Assembly (NCBI GenBank): GCA_029260055.1
Contig: JAJDDX010000174.1
Span: 1 to 34,451, forward strand
Direction of reading: 5' to 3'
DNA length: 34,451 bases
DNA from: Phycisphaerae bacterium
Lineage (GTDB): Bacteria > Planctomycetota > Phycisphaerae > UBA1845
The notes beneath the pieces are model-generated. The model worked only from the letters and a program-made list of their open reading frames with translations. It made no database searches and was not told where the DNA came from. This document shows positions 16,595 to 25,179 of the stretch, piece after piece (the first letter of the stretch is position 1; each line of letters begins with the position of its first letter). Both the position numbers and the translations under genes were made by a program.

Positions 16595-18212
16595 GCGCGC
16601 ATTCCGACGGCGTTCGGGATGCCGCGCAGGGAGGATTGCCATCTTCCGCCGACCCACTGTCACGACGCTGATTCACTTCGACGCCTTAGCGTGCGGTCGA
16701 ACGGTTGCCGCCGGTTTCGCGGGGCTTGACAGTTGCGCCAAGTGCCTCCACGCAGTGCGGTCCCTCCGCCACGGAAACGGAAAGAGCCAAGCGTCCGTGC
16801 AGATCCTCCTGCCGGATTCATGCAGGCTCCGCGACGTAGCGCGCGCGCGCGAATTGGACGGGGCCTCGGTGATCGGCTACGCGGATGAGTTCGCGCTTGC
16901 GTCGACCTTTACGTGTAATGGACACGACGTCCGGATAGTGAACGGCAGGCTCGCGTCGGCTGTCAGCTGGCACGCGGTGAAGACGGGGGAACGGCGCCGG
17001 CACTGCGACGTGCTGGTGCTCTCGGTGCCGGACGACGCATCTGACGAGCACTATCCGGAGTCCGTGTGTGTCGACGCGACCGGACAAGTGATAAGCATCA
17101 GGCGGCACTATCCCGACTCCCCGGTGTCCGTGGATCTGCGGTCGGGGCGCGCAGTCGGCCTGATCTGTGCCGGAAGCAGCGCCGGCGCCATTGTCACGCA
17201 CCTCGCCGCGCACGGCTGGGGGCTCGACAGCATCGGCGGACTCACGCGGCGTTTCCACGTCGAGTGGTCCGACACCCCTTCGGCCCTCGGGCGACAGGCA
17301 CTCGGCGAACCCGCCGCAGTCCCCGACCGCAACGGTGCGCCGCCGCGGAAAAACGGCAACGAATTGTCCCGCCACCTGTCCGCGGCGCCGCCGAAGCTTG
17401 AGCCGGAAGCCAGCCTTCACCACCGGGCATCGCCCCGCCGAAACGGTCCAGGAGCGGCGGTTCTCCACTCCCAGCCGCGACCCGGAGCTTCGACGGCGTA
17501 CCGGTTCGCCAAGCGCTTCGGCGACATCGTCCTGTCTTCCGCCGCGCTATTGGTGCTGTTCCCAGTGCTGCTCGTGGTGGCGGTGATGATCAAGGTTACT
17601 TCGAAGGGGCCTGTGCTATTCGGCCATGTGCGCCAAGGCCTGGGCGGTCGAGAGTTCAAGTGCCTGAAGTTCCGCACCATGGTCACTGGGGCTCAAGCCA
17701 TTCAGAACGAACTCAGGAACGAGAACGAAGTGGATGGCCCACAGTTCAAGATCGCCCGCGACCCACGTCTTACCCGCGTGGGCGGCTGGTTGCGACGCTT
17801 CAACATAGACGAGGTTCCCCAGTTCGTGAATGTCCTGCTGGGCGACATGAGCCTGGTAGGGCCGAGGCCCTCGCCCGATGACGAAAACCAGTTCTGCCCC
17901 GTATGGCGTCGCGTTCGACTCTCGGTGCGACCCGGCATAACAGGCTTGTGGCAGGTCCTGCGCCTGCGCAGCCAATCCGACTCCGACTTCCAAGAATGGA
18001 TCTACTACGACCTGGAATACGTGACTCATCGTTCGCTCTGGCTCGACTGGCAGCTCCTGTGGCACACGCCGCATGCCATCTTCGCTTCGAGGAAGCTCGG
18101 CAAGTTCGCCGCCAAGCTTCAGCGACGCGGCATGTGCGTGCATTCCGCCAGGATTCCGCGCAGTGGCCCCCGCGAGTGCGATCGGGCTCGTCGTTCGGAG
18201 GGCAGACGGTGA
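16551..18212 (+). CDS. Polyprenyl-phosphate sugar-1-phosphate transferase with extra N-terminal domain
   Basis: The C-terminal half (about residues 310-520) is a bacterial sugar transferase that moves a sugar-1-phosphate onto undecaprenyl phosphate, the priming step of polysaccharide synthesis. It has a membrane segment at about 324-346, the KFRTM motif (about 373-377), NIDEVPQFVNVL, GDMSLVGPRP and RPGITGLWQV. The N-terminal half is soluble and not the usual multi-TM or CoA-binding-like part; segments such as CDVLVLSVPDD and SVCVDATGQVISI resemble a degenerate nucleotidyltransferase (inference). A Pro/Arg-rich linker (about 245-310) joins them. The start is uncertain: the ATG at 16551 overlaps the previous gene by 44 bases and has a weak ribosome site, but I find no better start before the conserved region. 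Confidence 0.85.
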   Translation: MLQSNPTPRWRPRTKRAFRRRSGCRAGRIAIFRRPTVTTLIHFDALACGRTVAAGFAGLDSCAKCLHAVRSLRHGNGKSQASVQILLPDSCRLRDVARARELDGASVIGYADEFALASTFTCNGHDVRIVNGRLASAVSWHAVKTGERRRHCDVLVLSVPDDASDEHYPESVCVDATGQVISIRRHYPDSPVSVDLRSGRAVGLICAGSSAGAIVTHLAAHGWGLDSIGGLTRRFHVEWSDTPSALGRQALGEPAAVPDRNGAPPRKNGNELSRHLSAAPPKLEPEASLHHRASPRRNGPGAAVLHSQPRPGASTAYRFAKRFGDIVLSSAALLVLFPVLLVVAVMIKVTSKGPVLFGHVRQGLGGREFKCLKFRTMVTGAQAIQNELRNENEVDGPQFKIARDPRLTRVGGWLRRFNIDEVPQFVNVLLGDMSLVGPRPSPDDENQFCPVWRRVRLSVRPGITGLWQVLRLRSQSDSDFQEWIYYDLEYVTHRSLWLDWQLLWHTPHAIFASRKLGKFAAKLQRRGMCVHSARIPRSGPRECDRARRSEGRR

Positions 18213-18279
18213 ACGTCCGGCGAGTCCGTGGCGTCGTTTGACGCCCGTCACGCGCGGCCAAGGCATAGGGACCCCCATC

Positions 18280-21200
18280 ATGCCTCGAAACCCGGAAGAG
18301 CACCGACGTGGACTTCGGCGCGTGCGATGGCTTCTGCTTGCCGGTTTCATCATTGCCGGTGGGGCGTGGGGCTCGTACGAGCTGTACGTGTTGCGGTTGC
18401 GGCAGAACACCGGCAAGTTACTCGTGCGCGCGCAGGAGGCCGTCGAAGCTGAGGATTGGGACGCCGCCGCGGTTGCCTACGGTCATTACCTGCAACGGCA
18501 GCCCGACGATGTCGAGGCGCTTGAGGCTTACGCCGACGTGCTTCTCGAACGGCTCGCGACGCGGGCGGATGCGACCGCCGCCGCGATCCGTGTGCTCCGG
18601 CGGCTGGTGAGCGCGAAGCCCGATAGCATCAAGGCCGTCAGGGATTCCACCGGTCTCTACCTTGCCATGCGCGACTTCGGCCCGGCCCGCGATATGGCGC
18701 AAAGCTGGCTTACCCTGGCTCCCGACTCGCCCGACGCCGCACTCGGGCTTGCCGCGGCACAGCGAGGACTTCGCAAGAGCGACGAGGCGGCACGTACCTT
18801 GGCTGAAGCAATAGAGCGGAGCCCCGGCGAGGCGAAGCTCTATCCGCTGCTTGTCACGCTGTTGGCTGACGATCTGGACCGCCCCGACGCCGCCGCGCAC
18901 CGCCTGGAACAAGCCCTCGTTGTCGGCCCCGAATCCGGCGATGTCCAACTCGCGGCGTTCTGGTTCCACAGTCGTCGTGGGACTACCGCGGATGCCGATC
19001 GTCATCTGCGACTCGCGCTCGACAGCGCGCCGGAGTCGTTGCGCGCGCTGCTCTCGGCGACGACATTCTACCTCTCGAGGGATCGCCCGGACGAGGCACG
19101 CGAGTGCCTTGACCGCGCCGGCGAGATTGCGCCGGGAAACCGGAACGTCTTGCTCGCTCGCGCTCTTTGGGCGCGTAAACAAGGGGAGCATTCATCCCTG
19201 CTGGATACGGCCGACGCGCTGCTCGACTACGCACAAGACACCGACCGAGCCTTCATAGAGAACGCTGCGGAATTGTACCTGCGCGCAGGATCACTCACAC
19301 AAGCCGATGAGTGCCTGAAGAAGCTGGCTGAGCTTCCCGGATCCGGCTCCGGCGCGGATCTCAACCTGCTACGGGGCATCCGGGCTGCTCTGGCGAGTGA
19401 CCACCACGCGGCCATCTCACACCTTCGGGCGGCGTTACGCGGCCAACCACCCGACCCATGGGCTCTGCACATGCTGGCTGTGTCCTGTACCGAGGTCGGT
19501 GACCTCGAAGCGGCTGCGGATGCGTGGCGACTCCTGGTACGCCACACGCGGGACGACAAGCGGGCTCGTCTGCAACTCGCCGAGTTGTCTTGGCGGCAGG
19601 GTCGCCTGGCGGAAGCAGTGGAGGCGGTTCGATCCATCGCCGGGCCCGCGGGAGGCCAAACCGCCGGCGGCGAACTCGTCGCGATTGCGTGCAGCCTGTG
19701 GGAGAGGGAGGGCACCAGCGGGTTCGAGGAGTACCGGGCGAGCCTTCGACCGACGTTGGACCTCGCCGCCGCGTCCGGACAGCACGGCGCGGCGTCGAAA
19801 CTCTGGCTGGTTCGTTGCCTGGTGCTCGGCGGGCTTCCGGACAAAGCCGTGGCGCTGTTCGATGAGCAACTCGTCGACGAGGCCGCCGGGATCGCCGTGG
19901 GGGCGGAGCTGATCCGCTTGTTCCTCGCCGAGGGACTGACAAATCGGGCGGATAAGGTTGTCGACGCGCTGATTCGAGAATTCCCGTTGGCGGTCGAGCC
20001 ACACGTTCTGAGAATCGAGGCATTGGCGTCCCAGGGGAGGATCGCCGAGGCTACGACGCACGTGATCCGGTGCGGTCTGCCGGTTGACTCGCGCGGGCCA
20101 GTGCATGCGGCTCTCGGACGGGGGCAGGTAGCTGCCGGGCAAGTCGAACGGGGCCTCGAGTCGTTGCGCCTTGCCGCCATGATACTCCCCCGAGATATCG
20201 CTGTCAGGCAGCAGCTCGCCAGGCATACGCCGGAACTGAGTGAGGCTCACGCGTGTTGTGACGAAATCCGTCTGATAGAGGGCGACGCGGGACTTCACTG
20301 GAAGCTGGAGAGAGCCGCCACCTTAATCAGGCTCGCACGATCCGACGAGTCCGCCGCCGAGTCCCGCGAGTTGCTCGACCAGTGCCTCGCCGAGCGACCC
20401 GAGTGGCGCCGGGCGCTGATTCTGCTCGGGCGCGCGCATGAGCGTGCGGGCAGGCTTGCCCAAGCCGTCGAGGCGTACCGATCCGCAACCGCCCACCGGG
20501 CGGAGCGCGGTGGGGATGCCGTAGCCATACATCTGGTGGAACTCCTGAACCAGCTAGGCCGGTTTGGAGAAGCCGATTCCCTGCTGCGGTCACTCGCGTC
20601 GTCGTCCAACGAGCCCTCGGTTCTTCACCTAGAGACGCGGCGACAACTTCGTGTCGGGGACATCGGCGCAGCACTGCAGACGGCGGAGCGCCTGGCTGAA
20701 CTCGAACCGCGCGTTCCGGCGCGGATCGCGTTGAACGCCGATCTCCACCTCCAAGCGGGCGACGCCGCGCGGGCAGAGGTGATCGCGAAGCGGGGGCTGC
20801 AACGATTCCCGGGATCCACGATCGTCGAGTGGTCGCTCTGTCGCGCGCTGCTTGCCCAGGGACGAGGCGACTCCGCCGAGGCTGTTGCCCGTGAGGCGGC
20901 CCAGCGGAGCGACGACGCCCCGCACTATCTCGTCTATGCGAACGTCCTTTCTCGCCTGGATCGTGAAGCGGACGCGGAAGCAGCCGTCGCACGGGCGCAA
21001 AAGGCTGCACCGCGGGACGCGGACACCTGGGCGGCGTGCGCCGACTTCTGGGCAGCGCATGACCGCCGCAAGCCGCAGCTCGACTGTGCGCGCAAGTCCG
21101 TTGCGCTGCGGGGTGTGGATCCGAGTCAGTCGCTAGCAATCGCCCGACTGCTGATCGCCGGCACAGCGCCCGACGAACATGCGGAGGCTGGTGCCATCGT

Positions 21201-22458
21201 GCGCCGACGCCTCGGCGCGGACCCAAACGACGCGGAAGCGCTGGTGCTTTCGGCGCAACTGGCGGTCTTGCAGACGCCGCCTGATCTCGCCGCGGCGGAG
21301 GCCGATCTCACTCTCGCCTTGTCGATCGATGCGAGACTGGTAAAGGCGTACAAGCTCCTCGGCTCGGTGCAATTCCGCGATGGCCGGTTTCAAGAAGCGC
21401 GCGAGACGGTTCTTGGAGGCATAGCGATCGCCGCGGGCGACCCTGACTTGCTTCTTGCGTCCGCGGAGATCCATGCCGCCCTGGGCGCTGCGGACAGGGC
21501 CATAGCTTCGCTCGGGCGGCTGTTGAGCCTGCGGCCTCGGATGCCTGCGGCCCAGCGTCTTCTCGCCCGGGTCTATCGGGAAGCCGGACAGGCGGACCGT
21601 GCCATCGCGTTTCTGGAAGCCGAGTTACGCGAGGGTCGCCGTACGGCGGATGAACTTACGATCCTCGCCGGGTTGTACGAGCATCAGCGGGATGGCGTGC
21701 GCGCCGGCGAGTTGCTGCGACGCGCGCACAAACTCGATCGGCGCTCGGCGAGGACGCACCGGGAACTACTGCGCTTCCAACTGAGGCAAGGCCACTTCGA
21801 GGGAATTCACGCGCTCGCCTCGGACCGGCGGCTGCATTTCCCGGAGGACGTGGAGTCGTGGGCTCTTGCCGGGCAGATGCTGGGCGGAACCGCGCCGGAC
21901 CCCAATCTGCGTGACACCGGTCTGAGGTGGTTGGGCGCCATCGCTCGAGATCACCCGGAGCATGCCGCGGATGCATTGCACCGCAGCGCGCTTTGCAGCT
22001 ATCAGCGCGGCGAGGTCGATCCGGCTGAAAACATGTTTCGGAAGGCCTTGGATCGTTCGCCCACACATCCCGGAGCCGTGAACGATCTTGCCTGGCTCTA
22101 TACCGAAGATCGCGGCGACCCCGAGCGGGCTCTGGCGCTGATTGACCGTTATCTGGAAGCGGGGGGAGCCGAGGGCGCGCACCTGCTCGACACGTACGGA
22201 GTGGCCCTCATGCGGGCCGGCCGGCTCGACGAAGCGCGGCGGAAACTCACTGCCTGTTTGAGGTTGGCCGGAAGATCTCGCACGCGGACAGCCGCCACGT
22301 TCCACTTGGGCCTTCTCCAGATAAGGGGCGGGGAGGTTATCCGTGGCGGGCACAGCGTGCGCGAGGCGCTCGACCTGGATGGACGGCTCGGCGGACTCAC
22401 CGACGACGAACGGGCCGAGGCGCTCCGGATCGTCTCGGCGCCGAACGCGCCCGGTTAG
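18280..22458 (+). CDS. Large membrane-anchored TPR-repeat protein
   Basis: A 1392-residue protein starting at the ATG 18280, with a basic N-terminus and one membrane helix at about residues 17-37. The rest is helical repeats rich in Ala, Leu, Arg, Asp and Glu, with many TPR-like units (for example AVAYGHYLQRQPDDVEAL near the start and AENMFRKALDRSPTHPGAVN near the end). TPR proteins are scaffolds. In proteobacterial exosortase loci a TPR lipoprotein (PrsT) of roughly 900 residues is common; this one is longer and has a membrane anchor instead of a lipobox. The frame is open back to 18073, but that part overlaps the sugar transferase. It lies 67 bases downstream of that gene. I infer a periplasmic scaffold for export or assembly. 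Confidence 0.85.
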   Translation: MPRNPEEHRRGLRRVRWLLLAGFIIAGGAWGSYELYVLRLRQNTGKLLVRAQEAVEAEDWDAAAVAYGHYLQRQPDDVEALEAYADVLLERLATRADATAAAIRVLRRLVSAKPDSIKAVRDSTGLYLAMRDFGPARDMAQSWLTLAPDSPDAALGLAAAQRGLRKSDEAARTLAEAIERSPGEAKLYPLLVTLLADDLDRPDAAAHRLEQALVVGPESGDVQLAAFWFHSRRGTTADADRHLRLALDSAPESLRALLSATTFYLSRDRPDEARECLDRAGEIAPGNRNVLLARALWARKQGEHSSLLDTADALLDYAQDTDRAFIENAAELYLRAGSLTQADECLKKLAELPGSGSGADLNLLRGIRAALASDHHAAISHLRAALRGQPPDPWALHMLAVSCTEVGDLEAAADAWRLLVRHTRDDKRARLQLAELSWRQGRLAEAVEAVRSIAGPAGGQTAGGELVAIACSLWEREGTSGFEEYRASLRPTLDLAAASGQHGAASKLWLVRCLVLGGLPDKAVALFDEQLVDEAAGIAVGAELIRLFLAEGLTNRADKVVDALIREFPLAVEPHVLRIEALASQGRIAEATTHVIRCGLPVDSRGPVHAALGRGQVAAGQVERGLESLRLAAMILPRDIAVRQQLARHTPELSEAHACCDEIRLIEGDAGLHWKLERAATLIRLARSDESAAESRELLDQCLAERPEWRRALILLGRAHERAGRLAQAVEAYRSATAHRAERGGDAVAIHLVELLNQLGRFGEADSLLRSLASSSNEPSVLHLETRRQLRVGDIGAALQTAERLAELEPRVPARIALNADLHLQAGDAARAEVIAKRGLQRFPGSTIVEWSLCRALLAQGRGDSAEAVAREAAQRSDDAPHYLVYANVLSRLDREADAEAAVARAQKAAPRDADTWAACADFWAAHDRRKPQLDCARKSVALRGVDPSQSLAIARLLIAGTAPDEHAEAGAIVRRRLGADPNDAEALVLSAQLAVLQTPPDLAAAEADLTLALSIDARLVKAYKLLGSVQFRDGRFQEARETVLGGIAIAAGDPDLLLASAEIHAALGAADRAIASLGRLLSLRPRMPAAQRLLARVYREAGQADRAIAFLEAELREGRRTADELTILAGLYEHQRDGVRAGELLRRAHKLDRRSARTHRELLRFQLRQGHFEGIHALASDRRLHFPEDVESWALAGQMLGGTAPDPNLRDTGLRWLGAIARDHPEHAADALHRSALCSYQRGEVDPAENMFRKALDRSPTHPGAVNDLAWLYTEDRGDPERALALIDRYLEAGGAEGAHLLDTYGVALMRAGRLDEARRKLTACLRLAGRSRTRTAATFHLGLLQIRGGEVIRGGHSVREALDLDGRLGGLTDDERAEALRIVSAPNAPG

Positions 22459-22702
22459 TTCCGCGAGCGCGACGTGGTATCGGTCTGCGGGGTCGGAGGT
22501 CGGCGCCGAAGCGGCCGGACGTGCCCGATTGTGCAGGCTTCTGCGGTTGCGGGGAAGTGGGATTTTAGGGCGATGGCACGGCGGCAGGGGCGCACCGCAG
22601 CCCTCGGTCGGGCCAAGCGGCGACTGATATATTGACATAGTGTAGCGACGAAACCATAATGGACGGTACAGTTCGGGGGGCGTCGAGACGAAAGGACGAG
22701 GT
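22459..22702. other. Intergenic leader before the first cargo gene
   Basis: About 240 bases of non-coding DNA between the TPR gene and the PEP-CTERM-like gene. The last 70 bases hold a strong promoter, so the cargo gene can be transcribed apart from the operon. I see no T-tailed terminator after the TPR gene. Confidence 0.5.
22632..22660 (+). promoter_or_regulatory. Strong sigma-70-type promoter of the PEP-CTERM-like cargo gene
   Basis: A perfect -35 TTGACA (22632-22637) and a CATAAT -10 (22655-22660, five of six) are separated by exactly 17 bases. It stands in an AT-richer patch of an otherwise GC-rich region, 42 bases before the ATG of the cargo gene, with AAAGGA and GAGG ribosome-site elements just before that ATG. 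Confidence 0.75.
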
Positions 22703-23422
22703 ATGAAGAATCCGTACTCTCGCGTTGCCATGCTCGCTGCGGTCCTCAGTGCGGTTGCCGCGCCGTCGCGGGCGGATCTGAGCGCGACCGTTGCACTCAC
22801 TGACAGCTACGGAGACAGCGGCGGTGCAGGTCACGGTGGTGAGTTTCTCGCCGCCTACTCGGGCTTCGATTTCACGCCCGCCACACTCAGTGAGGTCGCC
22901 GGCCATGTCGAGGTGTTCTGCGTCGAGCGGAGCGAGTTCGTAAGTTTCGGAACTCCCTACTTCGTGGAGATCAACACCGCGGCGGTAAACGGCGGAATCG
23001 GCGGCGGCTCGCCTGATCCTCTCAACGTCGAAACGGCATACCTCTACAACCAGTTCGTCACGCGCAACCTCGTCGGGTATGACTACGATGATACCGGTGT
23101 GGGTCGCACGGCGTCGGCGAATGCCGCGCAAAACGTGATCTGGTTCTTCGAGGACGAGCTGGAGGGGAACTCGTACAGGTGGGGGCTCACCGCGCAGGAG
23201 GCCGAGTTAGCTAGGGAGTTCTATCAGCAGGCCATCGCCACCGATTGGACGAACGTAGGCGAAGTGAGGATCATGAACCTGTACATGTCTGCCGACCGGA
23301 CCGGTCACAGGCAGGATCAACTCGTGATGGCCGTCGCTCCTGCTCCCGGCTCCACGTTTCTTGCCGTGCTGGGGCTTGCTCTGTGCGTCGCCGTCAGAAA
23401 GCGCTCCGGCGCAAGAGCCTGA
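22703..23422 (+). CDS. Secreted protein with PEP-CTERM-like sorting tail
   Basis: A 239-residue protein with a signal peptide (about residues 1-24, ending SRA) and a C-terminal sorting tail: VAPAPGS, a hydrophobic helix (about 216-232) and a basic end (RKRSGARA). That tripartite layout is the exosortase substrate signal, with 'PAPG' in place of PEP as in many non-proteobacterial versions. The middle domain (EVFCVERSEF, YFVEINTAAV, AAQNVIWFFEDELEG) resembles secreted PEP-CTERM proteins of unknown function with Asn/Gly/Asp-rich stretches. It is the probable cargo of the exosortase at 11710-13722. Its own promoter sits just upstream, so it is likely made in larger amounts than the machinery. Confidence 0.85.
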   Translation: MKNPYSRVAMLAAVLSAVAAPSRADLSATVALTDSYGDSGGAGHGGEFLAAYSGFDFTPATLSEVAGHVEVFCVERSEFVSFGTPYFVEINTAAVNGGIGGGSPDPLNVETAYLYNQFVTRNLVGYDYDDTGVGRTASANAAQNVIWFFEDELEGNSYRWGLTAQEAELAREFYQQAIATDWTNVGEVRIMNLYMSADRTGHRQDQLVMAVAPAPGSTFLAVLGLALCVAVRKRSGARA

Positions 23423-23549
23423 CGCGGATAGCACGCGACCGGATCGAATCCCGCCGCACATCGGGCTACCCGACCTGCTACCCTGACAATACCCCGCGGA
23501 GTCCTCGCGCGGTGCGGCGCGTGCGCATCTCGATCCTATCAGTGCAGGA

Positions 23550-23568
23550 AGTGCCAATAAGTGGCACT
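23550..23568. promoter_or_regulatory. Perfect inverted repeat (7-bp arms, 5-base loop)
   Basis: AGTGCCA and TGGCACT flank the 5-base loop ATAAG. It lies about 130 bases after the cargo-gene stop and is not followed by a T-run, so it is more like an operator or a processing site than a classical terminator. Confidence 0.5.
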
Positions 23569-23659
23569 AGAAGGATGGGGGGCGGTGCGCCGGTGCGGTT
23601 CGGTTTCGTCGTGGCGACTCCGGCTTCGAGGGGTTGTGGTGCGATGCGCCTGTTGCCGT

Positions 23660-23668
23660 GGCGGTAGC
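23660..23668 (+). promoter_or_regulatory. ops-like element GGCGGTAGC upstream of NusG-like gene
   Basis: The nonamer GGCGGTAGC equals the core of the ops element that recruits RfaH-type NusG paralogs in enterobacteria. It sits 120 bases before a gene for such a paralog and directly before a CCCGC/GCGGG hairpin. A 9-base match in GC-rich DNA can arise by chance. Confidence 0.3.
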
Positions 23669-23787
23669 ACCCGCTCCGCGGGCGGGGCGCAGCCGGGGCG
23701 AACCTGCGCGTTTGCCAAGAATCAGCCAAGCCACTACCATGAGTGCCGTGCCAATCGGCGAATTGCGCTAATCGGATTCCTGGATCG

Positions 23788-24381
23788 ATGAGCCAAGAGG
23801 ACAGCCCGCCATCTCCGGCCCCGCAGCGCGGCTCGTCAGGCGACGGCGATGCGCAGCAGCCGGTCGGCGACCAGGTGTCCGACGTGGCGAGATTCGTCGG
23901 CCGCTGGTGGGTCTTGCATACCCGCTCGCGCAACGAGAAGGTCGTGGCCGAGCATCTCACCCGCGGAGGCGTCCAGCACTTCCTGCCCCTGGTGGGGCGT
24001 GGTCGACACCGCGGCTTGCCGAGGAGTCGCACGTCGATTCCGCTGTTTCCCGGATATGTTTTTCTCTGCGGCGGCCCCGAGGACCGCGAGAAGGCCCTCA
24101 AGACCAATCGGGTCGCCAACGTGCTCGATGTGGCCGATCAGGAGCGGCTGAGGCGGGAACTCAGCCGCATCGAACGCGTCGTGAGCAGCGCCGGACCCGT
24201 CGGCCTTTACCCTCGACTCAAGACCGGGTGCCGTTGTAGGGTCACTACCGGCAGTCTTATCGGGCTTGAAGGCGTCGTTGTTCGGCGTCCAGGCCCGTGG
24301 CGGGTATACGTCGGCGTGGCGTTCCTGGGGCAATCGGCGGAACTCGAGATCGATCCTTCCATGCTCGAAGTTCTCGATTGA
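23788..24381 (+). CDS. NusG/RfaH/UpxY-like transcription elongation factor
   Basis: A 197-residue NusG paralog. After a Gln/Pro-rich 30-residue N-terminus, the NGN domain has WWVLHTRSRNEKVVAEHL, FLPLV, and the IPLFPGYVFL strand; a C-terminal KOW-type segment (GCRCRVTTGSLIGLEGVVVRR) follows. Specialised NusG paralogs inside polysaccharide loci bind paused RNA polymerase and let it read through long, poorly translated operons. The surface-glycan setting and the short length support this over the housekeeping NusG. The ATG at 23788 is used because the in-frame upstream stretch to 23743 has no NusG similarity. It converges on the minus-strand gene at 24478-25101. Confidence 0.87.
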   Translation: MSQEDSPPSPAPQRGSSGDGDAQQPVGDQVSDVARFVGRWWVLHTRSRNEKVVAEHLTRGGVQHFLPLVGRGRHRGLPRSRTSIPLFPGYVFLCGGPEDREKALKTNRVANVLDVADQERLRRELSRIERVVSSAGPVGLYPRLKTGCRCRVTTGSLIGLEGVVVRRPGPWRVYVGVAFLGQSAELEIDPSMLEVLD

Positions 24382-24477
24382 CCGTCGCTGGCATCCGGCC
24401 CACACCGCGGCCGAATTGGCAGGCGCGTTACAGGAAGCGCTCAGGGAGGGCAATACGCGACGAGCGGGAGTATGCCG

Positions 24478-25101
24478 TCACGCGAAGCGCCGGATCGCTC
24501 CCGCGATCAACAAGCCCATCGCGGCGAGCCATACCGCGCCCGGAACCGGCGCGGTCGACGGCGTCATGGCCGCGGCCTGGAACTCGGCCCATGTGACGCC
24601 GGCGGGGACGTTGAATTCCCAATCGGATCCGCTCCAAGACGCGGTTGCCGAGCCCGCCGGAAACAGGTCCGAGATCAGGTCATAGGTGTACAAGGTTATC
24701 GTGAAAGCCTGCGTCTCCGGATCGTCACGAAAGTGCGACTGCCACAGGAGTTCGCTAGTCGGATCACCCGCCGCCAGCGCTATGTGGCTGAATCGACCGG
24801 TCAACGAAAGCGGCTCTTCGTGCCATCCTTCCGTCGCCCACGGATCGGAGAAGTCCATCGCGGACCCTTCGAACCCCTGGTACGGGCGGACGGCTCCCGT
24901 CGGTTCTTCGGTGAGCGTCAGCGCCATGCCCAGCCCGCTGAAATCCGAGTCCGGGCCGAGGTCACTGGAGACGAGCCGGAAGTCTTGGTACCAGCTACCG
25001 CCGCTGGCGGGGTCCCCGACTGCCTCGAAGTACAAATCGCCGCGAGCAGCAGGAACGACTAGGAGCAAGGTTAACCCAATGCCGAGTTGTCGATGTGTCA
25101 T
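24478..25101 (-). CDS. Secreted protein with PEP-CTERM-like sorting tail (second cargo)
   Basis: A 207-residue protein read leftward. It has a signal peptide (about residues 1-21, ending AARG) and a C-terminal tail of APVPGAVWL, a hydrophobic helix and the basic end RRFA, so it is another likely exosortase substrate. The body (GSWYQDFRLVSSDLG, WSGSDWEFNVPAGVTWAEF) looks like a beta-rich extracellular domain, unassigned. The ATG at 25099-25101 is preceded by GGAGG at a good distance; the longer frame to 25200 adds a Cys-rich stretch with no signal sequence and is rejected. It is the only minus-strand gene among the machinery, so it must have its own promoter. Confidence 0.8.
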   Translation of the reverse strand: MTHRQLGIGLTLLLVVPAARGDLYFEAVGDPASGGSWYQDFRLVSSDLGPDSDFSGLGMALTLTEEPTGAVRPYQGFEGSAMDFSDPWATEGWHEEPLSLTGRFSHIALAAGDPTSELLWQSHFRDDPETQAFTITLYTYDLISDLFPAGSATASWSGSDWEFNVPAGVTWAEFQAAAMTPSTAPVPGAVWLAAMGLLIAGAIRRFA

Positions 25102-25159
25102 GGGACAGTACCTCCATCGTTCGAGCGCATCCCGACACCAGTCGTAGCAGATAGCCTGG

Positions 25160-25179
25160 TGCTCGGACTGCCCCGAGCA
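25160..25179 (-). promoter_or_regulatory. Hairpin in the leader of the second cargo gene
   Basis: TGCTCGG and CCGAGCA form a perfect 7-base-pair stem with a 6-base loop, about 60 bases upstream of the cargo ATG. It may affect transcript stability or be an operator; there is no further evidence. Confidence 0.4.

Larger units (their letters stand above)
23423..23787. other. Intergenic region upstream of the NusG-like gene
   Basis: About 365 bases with no convincing gene. It contains a perfect 7-base-pair hairpin at 23550-23568 and an ops-like nonamer at 23660-23668 followed by a GC hairpin at 23670-23682. I could not pick out a clear sigma-70 promoter. Confidence 0.5.

Noticed and set aside
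23550-23590. Sigma-54 promoter (TGGCAC...TTGC) for exosortase genes
   Set aside because: TGGCAC is present, but no TTGC follows at the needed spacing. The same holds for the GGCAC sequences just upstream of the NusG-like gene.
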